A stretch of DNA of 64,000 nt from Betaproteobacteria bacterium (lineage in GTDB: Bacteria; Pseudomonadota; Gammaproteobacteria; Burkholderiales; SG8-41): the NCBI GenBank assembly GCA_029863175.1, contig JAOTVX010000017.1, forward strand, positions 1 to 64,000, written 5' to 3'. Position 1 is the stretch's first letter, and every line of letters begins with the position of its first letter. The translations under genes and the position numbers were made by a program. The notes beneath the pieces are model-generated. The model did no database searches. It was not told the origin of the DNA and saw only the letters and a list, made by a program, of their open reading frames with translations. Shown in pieces: positions 35,401 to 44,620 of the stretch.

Positions 35401-36158
35401 GCCTCCATCACACCGCGTTGGGCGCCGGCCGCGACCTTGTGCTGGTGCACGGCTGGGGCACCCACGGCGGCATCTGGTCGGAGCTGGCGGACGGCCTCGC
35501 GCAGCGTTTCCGCTTGCACGTAGTCGACTTGCCGGGTTGCGGCGAGAGCGCGGACTGCGAGCCGTACAGCCTCGATCACGTCGCCACGGTGCTCGCGCGC
35601 GACATGCCGGCGCGTTGTCGCGTGGTGGGGTGGTCGCTCGGCGGCCAGATCGCGCTGGCGTGGGCGCAGAAGGCCCCGCACCAAGTCGAGAGTGTTGCGC
35701 TGATCGCGACCAATCCCTGTTTTGCCCGGCGCAAGGACTGGCCGCACGCGGTATCGAGCGAGGTCCTGCAGGAGTTTGGGCGCGCGCTGGCCACGGATTG
35801 CCTCGGCACGCTGCAGCGGTTTTTCTCGCTCCAGGCATTCGGCGACGAGCGCAAGCGCGACGCGGCGGCGCGACTACGCGCGTGCCTGAGGCGGCGCGGT
35901 GTGCCGAGCGCCGCGGCGCTCGCTGGCGGTCTGAACATCCTCCTCGAGGCGGATCAGCGCGCCGAACTCGCCGCCATCTCCCAGCCGGTGCTGGTACTGC
36001 ACGGCGAACGCGACCATGTCGCGCCGCTCGGGGCGGGCGAGCACCTGGGCCGCAGCCTCCCCAACGCGGAGCTGGTCGTGATTCCCGGCGCCGCGCACGC
36101 GCCGTTCATCACCGCTTTGCCGGAAGTGAGCGCGCACCTCACGCGGTTCTTCCAATGA
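35397..36158 (+). CDS. bioH: Pimeloyl-ACP methyl ester carboxylesterase
   Basis: 253 residues, an alpha/beta hydrolase that removes the methyl group from pimeloyl-ACP methyl ester. The GTG start overlaps the bioF stop. [10 protein letters not shown], nucleophile Ser80 in GWSLGG, the acid in HGERDHVAP and His in GAAHAPF complete the triad. The longer frame upstream is read-through of bioF in another phase. Confidence 0.93.
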   Translation: MSLHHTALGAGRDLVLVHGWGTHGGIWSELADGLAQRFRLHVVDLPGCGESADCEPYSLDHVATVLARDMPARCRVVGWSLGGQIALAWAQKAPHQVESVALIATNPCFARRKDWPHAVSSEVLQEFGRALATDCLGTLQRFFSLQAFGDERKRDAAARLRACLRRRGVPSAAALAGGLNILLEADQRAELAAISQPVLVLHGERDHVAPLGAGEHLGRSLPNAELVVIPGAAHAPFITALPEVSAHLTRFFQ

Positions 36159-37036
36159 GTGCCGAGTTCACCGTCGACAAGCATCAGGTGCGGCGCTCCT
36201 TCGAGCGCGCAGCCGAAACGTACGATGCGGGTTCGGTGCTGCAGAACGAAATCTGCCAGCGGATGCTCGCGCGCCTCGATTACATCAAGCTTGAACCCGA
36301 CTGGGTAGTCGATGCCGGCAGCGGAACCGGCAACGCCGTGCCGGGCTTGCTCACCCGTTTTCCACGCGCGCGCGTGGTCGCGATCGATCTGGCGTTGGCC
36401 ATGGTGCGCCGCGCGCATCTCCGGCGCGCGCGGTGGCGCCGCCTGCTCGACTGGCGGGGTGCTCGCGTCGCCGCGGTTTGCGCCGATATAGAGCAGTTGC
36501 CCGTTGCCAGCGGCGCTGCCGGCTTGATCTGGTCGAACCTGACGCTACAGTGGGTCAACGAGCCGCAACAGGCCTTTGCCGAGATGCAGCGGGCGCTCGC
36601 GCCCGGCGGGCTGCTCATGTTCAGCAGCTTCGGGCCGGACACGCTGAAGGAGCTGCGGGCCGCCTTCCAGGGCGCCGACAGCCATACGCACGTGAACCGC
36701 TTCATCGACATGCATAACATCGGCGATGCGCTGATCGCGCAGGGTTTTGCCGATCCAGTCATGGACATGGAGTACGTCACTCTGACCTACGCGGATGTGC
36801 GCGATCTCATGCGCGACCTGAAGTCAATCGGCGCGCACAACGTGACGTACGGGCGGCCCGCCGCGCTGAGCGGCAAGTCCCTGCTCACGAAGGTCGCACA
36901 GGGCTACGAGACTTTTCGTCAGAACGGGAAGCTGCCGGCAACCTTTGAGGTGGTCTATGGCCACGCGTGGAAACCACAAGCCCGGTTAAGTCCTACCGGG
37001 CGTCCCGTCATCGACATCAAACCCCGTGCGAGGTAA
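36155..37036 (+). CDS. bioC: Malonyl-ACP O-methyltransferase
   Basis: 293 residues, a SAM-dependent methyltransferase that primes pimelate synthesis by methylating malonyl-ACP. The N-terminal VRRSFERAAETYD is typical of BioC, the SAM loop is VVDAGSGTGN, and FSSFGPDTLKELRAAF is diagnostic. It is coupled to bioH by an ATGA overlap. Confidence 0.95.
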   Translation: MSAEFTVDKHQVRRSFERAAETYDAGSVLQNEICQRMLARLDYIKLEPDWVVDAGSGTGNAVPGLLTRFPRARVVAIDLALAMVRRAHLRRARWRRLLDWRGARVAAVCADIEQLPVASGAAGLIWSNLTLQWVNEPQQAFAEMQRALAPGGLLMFSSFGPDTLKELRAAFQGADSHTHVNRFIDMHNIGDALIAQGFADPVMDMEYVTLTYADVRDLMRDLKSIGAHNVTYGRPAALSGKSLLTKVAQGYETFRQNGKLPATFEVVYGHAWKPQARLSPTGRPVIDIKPRAR

Positions 37037-37041
37037 ACGGA

Positions 37042-37722
37042 TTGACAAGTCACGGGTTCTTCGTAACAGGAACGGACACCGGCATCGGCAAGACCGTGAT
37101 CGCCTGCGCGCTGCTGTACGCGTTCGCTGTAGCAGGCTTCAAGGTGGTGGGCATGAAGCCGGTCGCCGCCGGCGCCGAGCCCGGCGCGCACGGCCTGGTG
37201 CACGATGACGTTGAGCGACTCGTTAGCGGGAGCAACATCGCCGCGCCGCGCGAGCTGGTGAATCCTTACTGCTTTCGACCGGCGATAGCCCCACATATCG
37301 CGGCCGCGCAGGAGGGTGTTGTAATCGACCTCGCTCGTATCGAACGCAATTTCCGTGCGCTCGCGGGCCTGGCCGACGCTGTCGTAGTGGAAGGCGTGGG
37401 CGGCTTTCGCGTACCTCTCGGGCCCCGCACGGACATCGCGCAACTGGCCGGGCAGCTCGAACTGCCGGTAATCCTGGTCGTCGGGATGCGGCTGGGCTGC
37501 CTCAATCACGCGCTCCTCACCGCCGACGCGATTGCGGCCCAAGGCCTCAGGTTTGCCGGTTGGATCGCGAACCACGTCGATCCGGACATGGCCGTAGCCG
37601 ATCAAAATGTGGAAACGCTCGAAGCGCGCCTTCCGGCGCGATTGATCGCGCGCGTGCCGTTCACCCCGGCACCGACCAGCGACGCGATCGGACCGCTTCT
37701 CGCGCAGGTCATTCCGCGTTGA
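37042..37722 (+). CDS. bioD: Dethiobiotin synthetase
   Basis: 226 residues. A TTG start at 37042 is preferred: GAGG at 37030-37033 is 8 nt upstream and the protein then begins TSHGFFVTGTDTGIGKT, with the P-loop in the usual place. MKPVAAGA and VVEGVGGFRVPL are family motifs. It closes the ureido ring of dethiobiotin. Its stop codon lies inside the -35 of the following promoter. Confidence 0.93.
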   Translation: MTSHGFFVTGTDTGIGKTVIACALLYAFAVAGFKVVGMKPVAAGAEPGAHGLVHDDVERLVSGSNIAAPRELVNPYCFRPAIAPHIAAAQEGVVIDLARIERNFRALAGLADAVVVEGVGGFRVPLGPRTDIAQLAGQLELPVILVVGMRLGCLNHALLTADAIAAQGLRFAGWIANHVDPDMAVADQNVETLEARLPARLIARVPFTPAPTSDAIGPLLAQVIPR

Positions 37723-37747
37723 CGCCACGCACGTAAGTCGCTATAAA
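37719..37747 (+). promoter_or_regulatory. Strong sigma70 promoter of the cox operon
   Basis: TTGACG (37719-37724), a 17-nt spacer and TATAAA (37742-37747). The -35 overlaps the bioD stop codon. The DUF2244 gene and coxB follow. Confidence 0.68.
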
Positions 37748-37839
37748 ATCGCCGAATTTCATGGGCTGACTTGGTTGCCTACCGAGGTCCCTTGTGTTAA
37801 ATTTCGCCCGCTCGACCCGGATGCTGGCGCTTGCAAACG

Positions 37840-38307
37840 ATGACGGCAGGAACAGGATGCATCGATGTGTCGCGGGCGGCCGAGTGTTCGCTGGTCGCGA
37901 GGCGCAATAACTCGCTCTCTTCCTCAGGCCGTTTTCTCGTCTTCGTCTTCGTCTTCGCGGTATCGATTGGGATCGCCGTCGCGTTTGCAATGCTCGGCGC
38001 GTGGCTGATCTTGCCGTTTGCCGGGCTGGAGATGCTGGGGCTGTTTCTCGCTTTTCGTGAAATTGGCCGGCATGCCGGTGACTATGAACGGATTGCGATC
38101 GAGCACGACCGGGTCCGGGTGGAGTGGCGTGAGATGGGGCAGCTGCGCGACCATGAACTCGTGCGCTACTGGGTCCAGTTGGTGGCGAGCCGCGACGGTC
38201 GACGTCTTGCGCTCCGATTTCACGGTCGGGAGCTGGTGATCGGGCGCCACCGGAACGATGAGCAGCGCCTGGTGTTGGTGAAAGATCTTGCGCGGGCGCT
38301 GCGCTGA
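37840..38307 (+). CDS. DUF2244 membrane protein
   Basis: 155 residues with two hydrophobic helices (about residues 31-51 and 54-72), then a soluble domain with YERIAIEHDRVRVEW and a C-terminal LALRFHGRELVIGRH. DUF2244 genes commonly precede cytochrome oxidase operons in proteobacteria. A TTG at 37831 is also in frame; no ribosome binding site separates the options. Function unknown; probably oxidase-related. Confidence 0.78.
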   Translation: MTAGTGCIDVSRAAECSLVARRNNSLSSSGRFLVFVFVFAVSIGIAVAFAMLGAWLILPFAGLEMLGLFLAFREIGRHAGDYERIAIEHDRVRVEWREMGQLRDHELVRYWVQLVASRDGRRLALRFHGRELVIGRHRNDEQRLVLVKDLARALR

Positions 38308-38363
38308 GTCGGCCGGGGGGCGCGGGCCCTGCGGGTGGTCCATTCAAATAGGTTGGGGGAAGC

Positions 38364-39503
38364 ATGATCGGTAGGTGGATGAACATTCTCACGGCGGGCC
38401 TGATAACCGGGCTGTGGACCATTACCGTAGCCGCCCAGTCCCAGGTCGATTTCCAGACGCCCCAATCACCGGTGGCGCGCGAGGTCTACGACCTCCATCT
38501 CATCATTCTCGGGATCTGCGTCGTGATTTTCGTGGGCGTGTTCGGGGTGATGCTCTACTCCATCGTGAAGCATCGCAAGTCGGTCGGGCACAAGGCGGCG
38601 CACTTTCACGAAAACACGACGGTTGAAGTCATTTGGACAGTCGCGCCGCTCATCGTGTTAGTCCTGATGATGATTCCGTCGACCAAGGTGCTGCTGCTGA
38701 TGCGCGACGCGTCATCGCCGGACATGACGATCAAGGCGACTGGCTACCAGTGGAAGTGGGGCTACGAGTACCTCCAGGGCGAAGGTGAGGGAATTCGCTT
38801 CTACAGTACGCTCGCCACGCCGCGCGATCAGATCGAAGGGCGGGCGCCCAAGGGACAGAACTACCTGCTCGATGTCGACAACCCGGTGGTTGTACCGGTC
38901 GGCAAGAAGGTGCGCGTGCTGACCACCGCTCAGGACGTGATTCACTCGTGGTCGGTGCCCGCGCTGGGCGTGAAGCAGGATGCCAATCCGGGATTCATCC
39001 GGGACGCGTGGTTCAAGGCCGACACGCCCGGCGTCTATCGCGGCCAGTGCACCGAGCTTTGCGGCAAGGACCACGGCTTCATGCCGATCGTGGTTCAGGC
39101 GGTATCGCCCGAGAAGTACACCGCGTGGGTCGCTGGTCAGAAAAAAATGATGGTGGCGACCGCTGTTGACCCTGGCAAGCAATGGACGCTGGACGAGCTG
39201 AAAGCGCGCGGGGCGAAGGTCTATTCCGGCAACTGCGTGGCGTGCCACCAGGCCACCGGAAAAGGCATACCTCCCACCTTCCCCGCATTATCGGGATCGC
39301 AGGTTGTGAACGGGCCGAAGGAAGGGCAGATCAATGTTCTGCTCAATGGGGTGGTGAAGCAGGGCAAGCCAACCGCGATGGTGTCCTTCAAGCACTTGTC
39401 CGACGCCGACCTCGCGGCGGTCATCACCTATACCCGCAACAGCTGGGAGAACAAGACCGGCGAAGCGGTTATGCCCGTCGACGTGAAGACGCAGCGCAAG
39501 TAG
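38364..39503 (+). CDS. coxB: Cytochrome c oxidase subunit II with fused cytochrome c domain
   Basis: 379 residues: a signal sequence, two transmembrane helices (about 45-66 and 87-107), the cupredoxin CuA domain (GYQWKWGYEY ... CTELCGKDHGFM with both Cys, His and Met ligands), then a C-terminal cytochrome c domain with heme motif CVACH and a distal Met region. It receives electrons from cytochrome c at CuA. GGGGGA precedes the ATG. Confidence 0.97.
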   Translation: MIGRWMNILTAGLITGLWTITVAAQSQVDFQTPQSPVAREVYDLHLIILGICVVIFVGVFGVMLYSIVKHRKSVGHKAAHFHENTTVEVIWTVAPLIVLVLMMIPSTKVLLLMRDASSPDMTIKATGYQWKWGYEYLQGEGEGIRFYSTLATPRDQIEGRAPKGQNYLLDVDNPVVVPVGKKVRVLTTAQDVIHSWSVPALGVKQDANPGFIRDAWFKADTPGVYRGQCTELCGKDHGFMPIVVQAVSPEKYTAWVAGQKKMMVATAVDPGKQWTLDELKARGAKVYSGNCVACHQATGKGIPPTFPALSGSQVVNGPKEGQINVLLNGVVKQGKPTAMVSFKHLSDADLAAVITYTRNSWENKTGEAVMPVDVKTQRK

Positions 39504-39537
39504 GCGCGAATACAGAAAGTATCCAGGAGAGCCTCGT

Positions 39538-41130
39538 ATGGAAGCAGCCCACGCACACGGTCACGCCCATGGGCACGACGATCACGCGCACCATCCCTAC
39601 GGGATCATGCGTTGGGTCACCACCACGAACCACAAAGACATCGGCACGATGTACCTTTGGTTCAGCTTCGCCATGTTTCTGGTGGGCGGCGTCATGGCGA
39701 TGGTCATCCGCGCAGAGCTTTTTCAGCCGGGTCTGCAGGTCGTCAATCCGGATTTCTTCAACCAGATGACGACATTGCATGGCCTCATCATGGTGTTTGG
39801 CGCGATCATGCCGGCCTTCGTCGGCTTCGCCAACTGGCAGATACCGATGATGATCGGCGCGCCTGACATGGCTTTCCCGCGTCTCAACAACTTGAGCTTC
39901 TGGCTGCTGCCCCCTGCCGCCCTGCTGCTGGTGGTTTCGCTCTTCGTGCCCGGCGGCGGCGCTTCGGCGGGCTGGACGCTCTATGCGCCCTTGTCGGTGC
40001 AGCTGGGCATGGGAATGGATCTTACGATCTTCGCCATACACATCCTTGGGATGTCATCGATCCTGGGATCGATCAACATTATCACCACTATCCTCAACAT
40101 GCGCGCGCCGGGCATGACGATGATGAAGCTGCCGCTGTTCGTGTGGACCTGGCTCATCACCGCCTACCTGCTGGTCGCCGTGATGCCGGTGCTGGCGGGC
40201 GCCGTGACCATGATCCTCACCGACCGCCATTTCGGGACGCATTTCTTCAATGCGGCGGGCGGCGGCGATCCGGTGCTCTACCAGCACATCTTCTGGTTCT
40301 TCGGCCACCCCGAGGTTTACATCATCGCGATTCCCGCGTTTGGCGTGGTCTCGCAGGTGATTCCGGCGTTCTCGCGCAAGCCGCTCTTCGGCTATACGTC
40401 GATGGTGTACGCGACGGCCTCGATCGCGGTCCTGTCGTTCATTGTCTGGGCCCACCACATGTACACGGTCGGCATGCCGGTCGTGGGGCAGCTGTTTTTC
40501 ATGTATGCGACGACCCTTATCGCGGTGCCGACCGGCGTCAAAGTGTTCAACTGGGTGGCAACGATGTACAAAGGCTCGCTCACATTCGAGACACCCATGC
40601 TGTTCGCGTGTGGTTTCCTGTTTCTGTTCACGATGGGCGGCTTCACCGGGCTGGTGCTGTCGATCACCCCGGTCGACGTGCAGTTGCACGACACCTACTA
40701 CGTCGTCGCGCACTTTCATTACGTGATGGTGGCGGGCGCGCTCTTCTCCGCGCTCGCGGGCATTTACTTCTGGCTGCCGAAATGGACCGGCCGGATGTAC
40801 AACGAGACGCTCGGTAAGGTGCACTTCTGGCTCAGCTTTGTCTTTTTCAATGTAACGTTCTTCCCGCAGCACTTCCTCGGGATGGCCGGCATGCCGCGCC
40901 GGATCCCGGACTACGCGCTGCAGTTCGCCGATTTCAATATGCTGTCCTCGTTCGGTGCTTTCGGGTTCGGGCTCTCCCAGCTCCTGTTCCTGTACGTCGT
41001 GGTGAAGACGATCACTTCGGGTGAAAAGGCGCCGCAGCGTCCGTGGGAGGGTGCTGACACTCTGGAGTGGACGCAGCTGCCCTCGCCGCCGCCCTATCAC
41101 AGCTTCGAGACGCCGCCGGTCGTCAAATGA
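39538..41130 (+). CDS. coxA: Cytochrome c oxidase subunit I
   Basis: 530 residues with 12 transmembrane helices, the catalytic subunit with heme a and the heme a3-CuB centre. Heme/CuB ligands are visible in TTLHGLIMVFG, WFFGHPEVYIIAIPAFG, WAHHMYTVGM and VVAHFHYVMVAGA. The His/Tyr pair in GHPEVY marks an A-type oxidase. A His-rich N-terminus (HAHGHAHGHDDHAHH) may bind copper. Confidence 0.98.
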   Translation: MEAAHAHGHAHGHDDHAHHPYGIMRWVTTTNHKDIGTMYLWFSFAMFLVGGVMAMVIRAELFQPGLQVVNPDFFNQMTTLHGLIMVFGAIMPAFVGFANWQIPMMIGAPDMAFPRLNNLSFWLLPPAALLLVVSLFVPGGGASAGWTLYAPLSVQLGMGMDLTIFAIHILGMSSILGSINIITTILNMRAPGMTMMKLPLFVWTWLITAYLLVAVMPVLAGAVTMILTDRHFGTHFFNAAGGGDPVLYQHIFWFFGHPEVYIIAIPAFGVVSQVIPAFSRKPLFGYTSMVYATASIAVLSFIVWAHHMYTVGMPVVGQLFFMYATTLIAVPTGVKVFNWVATMYKGSLTFETPMLFACGFLFLFTMGGFTGLVLSITPVDVQLHDTYYVVAHFHYVMVAGALFSALAGIYFWLPKWTGRMYNETLGKVHFWLSFVFFNVTFFPQHFLGMAGMPRRIPDYALQFADFNMLSSFGAFGFGLSQLLFLYVVVKTITSGEKAPQRPWEGADTLEWTQLPSPPPYHSFETPPVVK

Positions 41131-41246
41131 GCGCGCATTACCCTGCCGAGGACACGGCGCGTCGCAACCGGCGCACGGCGCTCATCCTGGCGTTGGTCGC
41201 CGCGGCGTTCATGATCGGGTTCGTGCTCAAGATATGGCTGAAATGA
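41127..41246 (+). CDS. Small single-pass cytochrome oxidase assembly protein
   Basis: 39 residues: a hydrophilic start (MSAHYPAEDTARRNRR), one transmembrane helix (TALILALVAAAFMIGFVLKIW) and a stop. Its ATG overlaps the coxA stop and its own stop overlaps the ctaG start (ATGA at both ends). Genes of this size and topology sit between coxA and ctaG in many betaproteobacteria. Confidence 0.75.
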   Translation: MSAHYPAEDTARRNRRTALILALVAAAFMIGFVLKIWLK

Positions 41247-41794
41247 GTCTCGCCGCCGAGAACCGCAGACTGTTCTGGAAGCTTGTCACCATTGCGTGCG
41301 CGATGTTCGGCTTCGGCTTTGCGCTGGTGCCCTTCTATGAGCAAATCTGCGCAGCGACGGGCATCAACAACGTTTTCAATGCAGGCAAGGTGTCCAACAC
41401 TCAGATCGACAGCAGCCGCACGCTGACCGTCGAGCTCGATGCGAATATCAACGGACTGCCGTGGCGCTTCGCACCGCGCGAGCGGACGGTCCGGGTGCAT
41501 CCCGGCGAGCTCGTGCAGATTGCCTACATGGTCCGCAACGACTCGGATCGCCCGGTCGTGGGCCAGGCGGTCCCAAGCTACGGACCGCAGCTGGCCGGGA
41601 AATATTTCAAGAAGCTCGATTGTTTCTGCTTTACCCAGCAGACGCTGGCGCCCGGCGAGGCGCGCGTGATGCCGGTACTGTTCGTGATCGATCCGGCAAT
41701 GCCGACGGAGGTGAGCACGGTCACGCTGTCTTATACGTTTTTCGAACTGAAGGGCGCCGCGGCCGCGCCAGCGAGACGTGGCAACGCAGGCTGA
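41243..41794 (+). CDS. ctaG: Cytochrome c oxidase assembly protein CtaG/Cox11
   Basis: 183 residues: one N-terminal transmembrane helix (about 13-30), then a periplasmic beta domain delivering copper to CuB. The copper motif is LDCFCF, with FFVIDP-like FVIDPAMP and FEL at the end. The ATG at 41243 overlaps the stop of the previous small gene; an ATG at 41234 is also possible. Confidence 0.95.
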   Translation: MSLAAENRRLFWKLVTIACAMFGFGFALVPFYEQICAATGINNVFNAGKVSNTQIDSSRTLTVELDANINGLPWRFAPRERTVRVHPGELVQIAYMVRNDSDRPVVGQAVPSYGPQLAGKYFKKLDCFCFTQQTLAPGEARVMPVLFVIDPAMPTEVSTVTLSYTFFELKGAAAAPARRGNAG

Positions 41795-42005
41795 TGCCGT
41801 GGAACGGTTACCGCAACGCGAGCCGGCTACGGCCTCGCCCGCGCAGGTGTTCAAGGCCGTGTTCAGCGCGTTTTTCGGCGTGCGGCGTGCCGCGGACCAC
41901 GAGGCGGTGCGGCTCAAGCCGCTCCACGTGATCATCGCGGGCGTCCTGGGCGCGGCGGTTTTCGTGCTGACGTTGTTGTCGATCGTATGGCTGATCACGC
42001 GCTAG
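41778..42005 (+). CDS. DUF2970 small membrane protein
   Basis: 75 residues from a GTG at 41778 (a GTG at 41799 is the alternative). The core AQVFKAVFSAFFGVRRAADHEAVRLKPLHVIIAG and a C-terminal helix VLGAAVFVLTLLSIVWLITR are typical of DUF2970, common between ctaG and coxC. It overlaps ctaG by 17 nt from the first start. Role unknown. Confidence 0.75.
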   Translation: MATQADAVERLPQREPATASPAQVFKAVFSAFFGVRRAADHEAVRLKPLHVIIAGVLGAAVFVLTLLSIVWLITR

Positions 42006-42038
42006 CGTGAACATCAGGAATCGAGAGGAGATACCGAG

Positions 42039-42890
42039 ATGAGCCTGTCGCAAACGAAGTCATATTATTTGCCGAGCCCGTCGACCTGGCCGATTACCGG
42101 GTCGATCATGATGGGACTGCTCGGGTTCGGGGCGGCGTTTTCCGTAAACGGATACGCGCTCGGCTTCATCCTGCTCGCATGCGGCTTCGGCGTGATGATC
42201 TATCTGCTCTACGGGTGGTTCAGCACCGTGGCGCGGGAGAGCGAAGGGGGGAAATACAACAAGCAGGTCGACACTTCGTTCCGCTGGGGGATGAGCTGGT
42301 TCATCTTCTCCGAGGTGATGTTCTTCGCTGTCTTCTTCGGGACGCTGTTCTACATGCGCGTCCTCTCGGTGCCATGGCTGGCCGAGTTCGACCAGAAGCT
42401 GCTATGGCCGGATTTCAGCGCGACCTGGCCCGCGGCTGGCCCCGGGATCAAGGAGCCGTTCACGCCGATGGGGGCGTGGGGCATCCCGGCGATCAACACG
42501 CTGCTGCTGCTGAGCTCGGGTGTCACGGTGACGCTCGCGCACTGGGCGATCATTCGCAACGACCGCATGAAGCTGATCGGGTGGCTGTTCGCCACGATCG
42601 GTCTCGGGCTGACGTTCCTAGGTTTTCAGATATTCGAATACGGGCACGCCTACAGCGAGCTCAACCTTAAGCTCACCACCGGCGCTTACGGGGCCACGTT
42701 CTTCATGCTCACGGGCTTTCATGGCTTTCACGTGACCGTCGGCTGTATCATGCTCATCTCGATCCTGTTCCGCTGCGTGGCCGGTCACTTTCGCCCCGAC
42801 CATCACTTCGGCTTCGAGGGCGTCGCCTGGTACTGGCACTTCGTGGACGTGGTCTGGCTGCTGCTGTTCATCCTGGTCTACTGGCTATAA
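42039..42890 (+). CDS. coxC: Cytochrome c oxidase subunit III
   Basis: 283 residues with seven transmembrane helices. GMSWFIFSEVMFFAVFFGTLFYMR, LTGFHGFHVTVG and VAWYWHFVDVVWLLLFILVYW are family segments. GAGAGGAGA provides a strong ribosome binding site. A terminator follows at 42981-43008. Confidence 0.97.
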   Translation: MSLSQTKSYYLPSPSTWPITGSIMMGLLGFGAAFSVNGYALGFILLACGFGVMIYLLYGWFSTVARESEGGKYNKQVDTSFRWGMSWFIFSEVMFFAVFFGTLFYMRVLSVPWLAEFDQKLLWPDFSATWPAAGPGIKEPFTPMGAWGIPAINTLLLLSSGVTVTLAHWAIIRNDRMKLIGWLFATIGLGLTFLGFQIFEYGHAYSELNLKLTTGAYGATFFMLTGFHGFHVTVGCIMLISILFRCVAGHFRPDHHFGFEGVAWYWHFVDVVWLLLFILVYWL

Positions 42891-42980
42891 ACGGAGAACA
42901 GAAAAATGGGAAGAAAAGAACAATCAAGGCGCGACCGTTAACAAAGGGGGGGGACCCCGTCAGTAGGTCAGTAGGAGAGC

Positions 42981-43008
42981 CGCCGCGCCGAGTGCGCGGC
43001 GTTTTTTT
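42981..43008 (+). terminator. Terminator of the cox operon
   Basis: An 8-bp stem CGCCGCGC/GCGCGGCG (42981-42988 with 42994-43001), loop CGAGT, followed by seven T residues (43002-43008). It lies about 90 nt after coxC. Confidence 0.85.
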
Positions 43009-43057
43009 AACCGCGGAATCTGCGGCTGATGGAGTTTTACGAAATTGGGGATGCGCT

Positions 43058-43252
43058 CTAAAGCCTGCCGGTGATAAAGCCGAAGTGGAAGCCGAGCATG
43101 AGCAGCGCAAAGAGCAAGACGGAGAGCGCGACCCGCACCGTCAGCGCCCGCACCGTGCGCTCTCCCTGCCCCTTGTCCTTGATGAGGAAGTAAAGCCCCG
43201 AAAACAGGCTCGCAACGATGAAGATCACGAAGAGAATGACGAGAATTTTCAT
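43058..43252 (-). CDS. DUF2909 twin-transmembrane protein
   Basis: 64 residues with two transmembrane helices: LVILFVIFIVASLFSGLYFLI and VALSVLLFALLMLGFHFGFI, joined by a basic loop (KDKGQGERTVRAL). This is the DUF2909 pattern; it is usually encoded beside SURF1 in oxidase clusters and on the opposite strand, as here. Function unknown. Confidence 0.8.
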   Translation of the reverse strand: MKILVILFVIFIVASLFSGLYFLIKDKGQGERTVRALTVRVALSVLLFALLMLGFHFGFITGRL

Positions 43253-43260
43253 TTGCAGGG

Positions 43261-44013
43261 ATGCGGCGCGCTCTCAGTGTAGCTGAAGCGCGCTCGCCGA
43301 CCAAACCGGTGCGCAGACGCGGCTTCAAACCATCGCTCGTGACGAGCCTCGCCGCCGCGGCCGGACTTGCCGCGACGCTCGTGCTTGGCAACTGGCAACT
43401 CGATCGGGCGCACGAGAAAGAGGCCATGGCGGCGCGGCTGGAGTCGCTTGAGCAGGAGCCCGCTATCACGCTCGCCGTCGATGAGGTGAAAGCGGAGGAT
43501 ATATTGTGGCGCCGTGTCACCGTGCGCGGGCGTTTTGAGCCGCGCTACGCGGTCTTTCTCGATAACCGCGTCCGGCACGGTGTCGCGGGCTATCACGTGA
43601 TCATGCCGCTCGCCATCGGGGGCGGGCAGCGCTACGTGCTTGTGAACCGTGGCTGGATTGCCGGCACGCGGGAACGCGCCCATCTTCCATCGGTCAGAAC
43701 CCCCGCGGGCCCGGTCGAAGTGGCGGGTCTTGCCGTGGCGCCAAGCCGCCGCTTTCTCGAGCTTTCCACCCGGGTGGCGGATGGTCGGGTATGGCAGAAC
43801 CTGACGCTCGAGCGCTACCGGCAGGCGGTGCCGATCGCGCTGCAGCCGGTGCTCATCCGGCAGCAAAGCCCAATCGACGACGGCCTGGTGCGCGAGTGGA
43901 ACTCGCCAGACCTCGGCATCAACACGCATTATGCCTATGCGTTTCAGTGGTTCGCGCTGGCCCTTGCCGTTCTGGTGTTCTATCTAGTTACGCATGTCAG
44001 ACGCGCCGCCTAA
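43261..44013 (+). CDS. SURF1-family oxidase assembly protein
   Basis: 250 residues with two transmembrane helices (about 24-43 and 223-245) flanking a periplasmic domain. LGNWQLDRAHEKEAM, VLVNRGWIAGTRER and the C-terminal HYAYAFQWFALALAVLVFYL are diagnostic. It helps insert heme a into CoxA. It overlaps the next gene by 20 nt. Confidence 0.93.
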   Translation: MRRALSVAEARSPTKPVRRRGFKPSLVTSLAAAAGLAATLVLGNWQLDRAHEKEAMAARLESLEQEPAITLAVDEVKAEDILWRRVTVRGRFEPRYAVFLDNRVRHGVAGYHVIMPLAIGGGQRYVLVNRGWIAGTRERAHLPSVRTPAGPVEVAGLAVAPSRRFLELSTRVADGRVWQNLTLERYRQAVPIALQPVLIRQQSPIDDGLVREWNSPDLGINTHYAYAFQWFALALAVLVFYLVTHVRRAA

Positions 44014-44569
44014 ACAAAGCCGGACCGTCCTGTGGATCATGCTGGCGCTCACGATTACGCCGGTGGCGGCCTCGTACCTCATTTACTACTTTTGGCCGCC
44101 ATCGCGCACCGTCAACTATGGGGAACTCATCGAGCCCCGCCGGCTGCCGGACGCGCGGCTCGCACTGGCGGACGGCACGCCGTTTCAACTGTCGAGTCTG
44201 CGCGGCAGGTGGGTGCTCGTGATGGTGGATTCCGCCGCGTGCGATGCTTACTGCGAGAAAAAGCTCTATTACATGCGCCAGGTGCGGCTCGCCCAAGGCA
44301 AGGAAATGGAGCGTGTGGGGCGCGCGTTCCTGATCAATGACAGCGCAACGACGGTCCCCGGCAAGCTGGCGCCGTACACTGGTACCTGGCTGATCCGTGC
44401 GGCTGGCAACGAGGTGTTGGGCCTGTTTCCGGCGCCGAGAGCCCATTCGGCCCATATCTACCTGATCGACCCGCTCGGCAATCTCATGATCCGCTACCCG
44501 CGGGAACCAGACCCGCGGCGCATGATCGAGGACTTGAAACGCCTGCTCAAAGCCTCGCGAATCGGCTGA
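43994..44569 (+). CDS. SCO-like thioredoxin-fold membrane protein
   Basis: 191 residues: a transmembrane helix at about 14-34, then a thioredoxin-like domain with the dithiol C-x3-C (DSAACDAYCEKK) and a His near AHSAHIYLIDPLGN. It resembles Sco1-type copper chaperones but the context of the CxxxC differs from the true Sco1 at 45584. Placement after SURF1 fits oxidase maturation. Confidence 0.75.
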   Translation: MSDAPPKQSRTVLWIMLALTITPVAASYLIYYFWPPSRTVNYGELIEPRRLPDARLALADGTPFQLSSLRGRWVLVMVDSAACDAYCEKKLYYMRQVRLAQGKEMERVGRAFLINDSATTVPGKLAPYTGTWLIRAAGNEVLGLFPAPRAHSAHIYLIDPLGNLMIRYPREPDPRRMIEDLKRLLKASRIG

Positions 44570-44592
44570 CGCCGCGCGCACGGCTGTCTGGC

Positions 44593-44620
44593 CGCAGCGG
44601 CGGTTTTTTCGGCCGCTGCG
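44593..44620 (+). other. Hairpin with T-run in its loop
   Basis: CGCAGCGGC (44593-44601) pairs with 44612-44620; the loop holds six T residues. It is not a standard terminator because the T-run is inside the loop. TAGAAT at 44628-44633 just after it could be the -10 for ctaB. It occupies the gap where ctaA is often found. Confidence 0.4.

Noticed and set aside
44593..44620. Rho-independent terminator before ctaB
   Set aside because: The T-run is inside the loop rather than after the stem, so the structure does not fit the terminator pattern.
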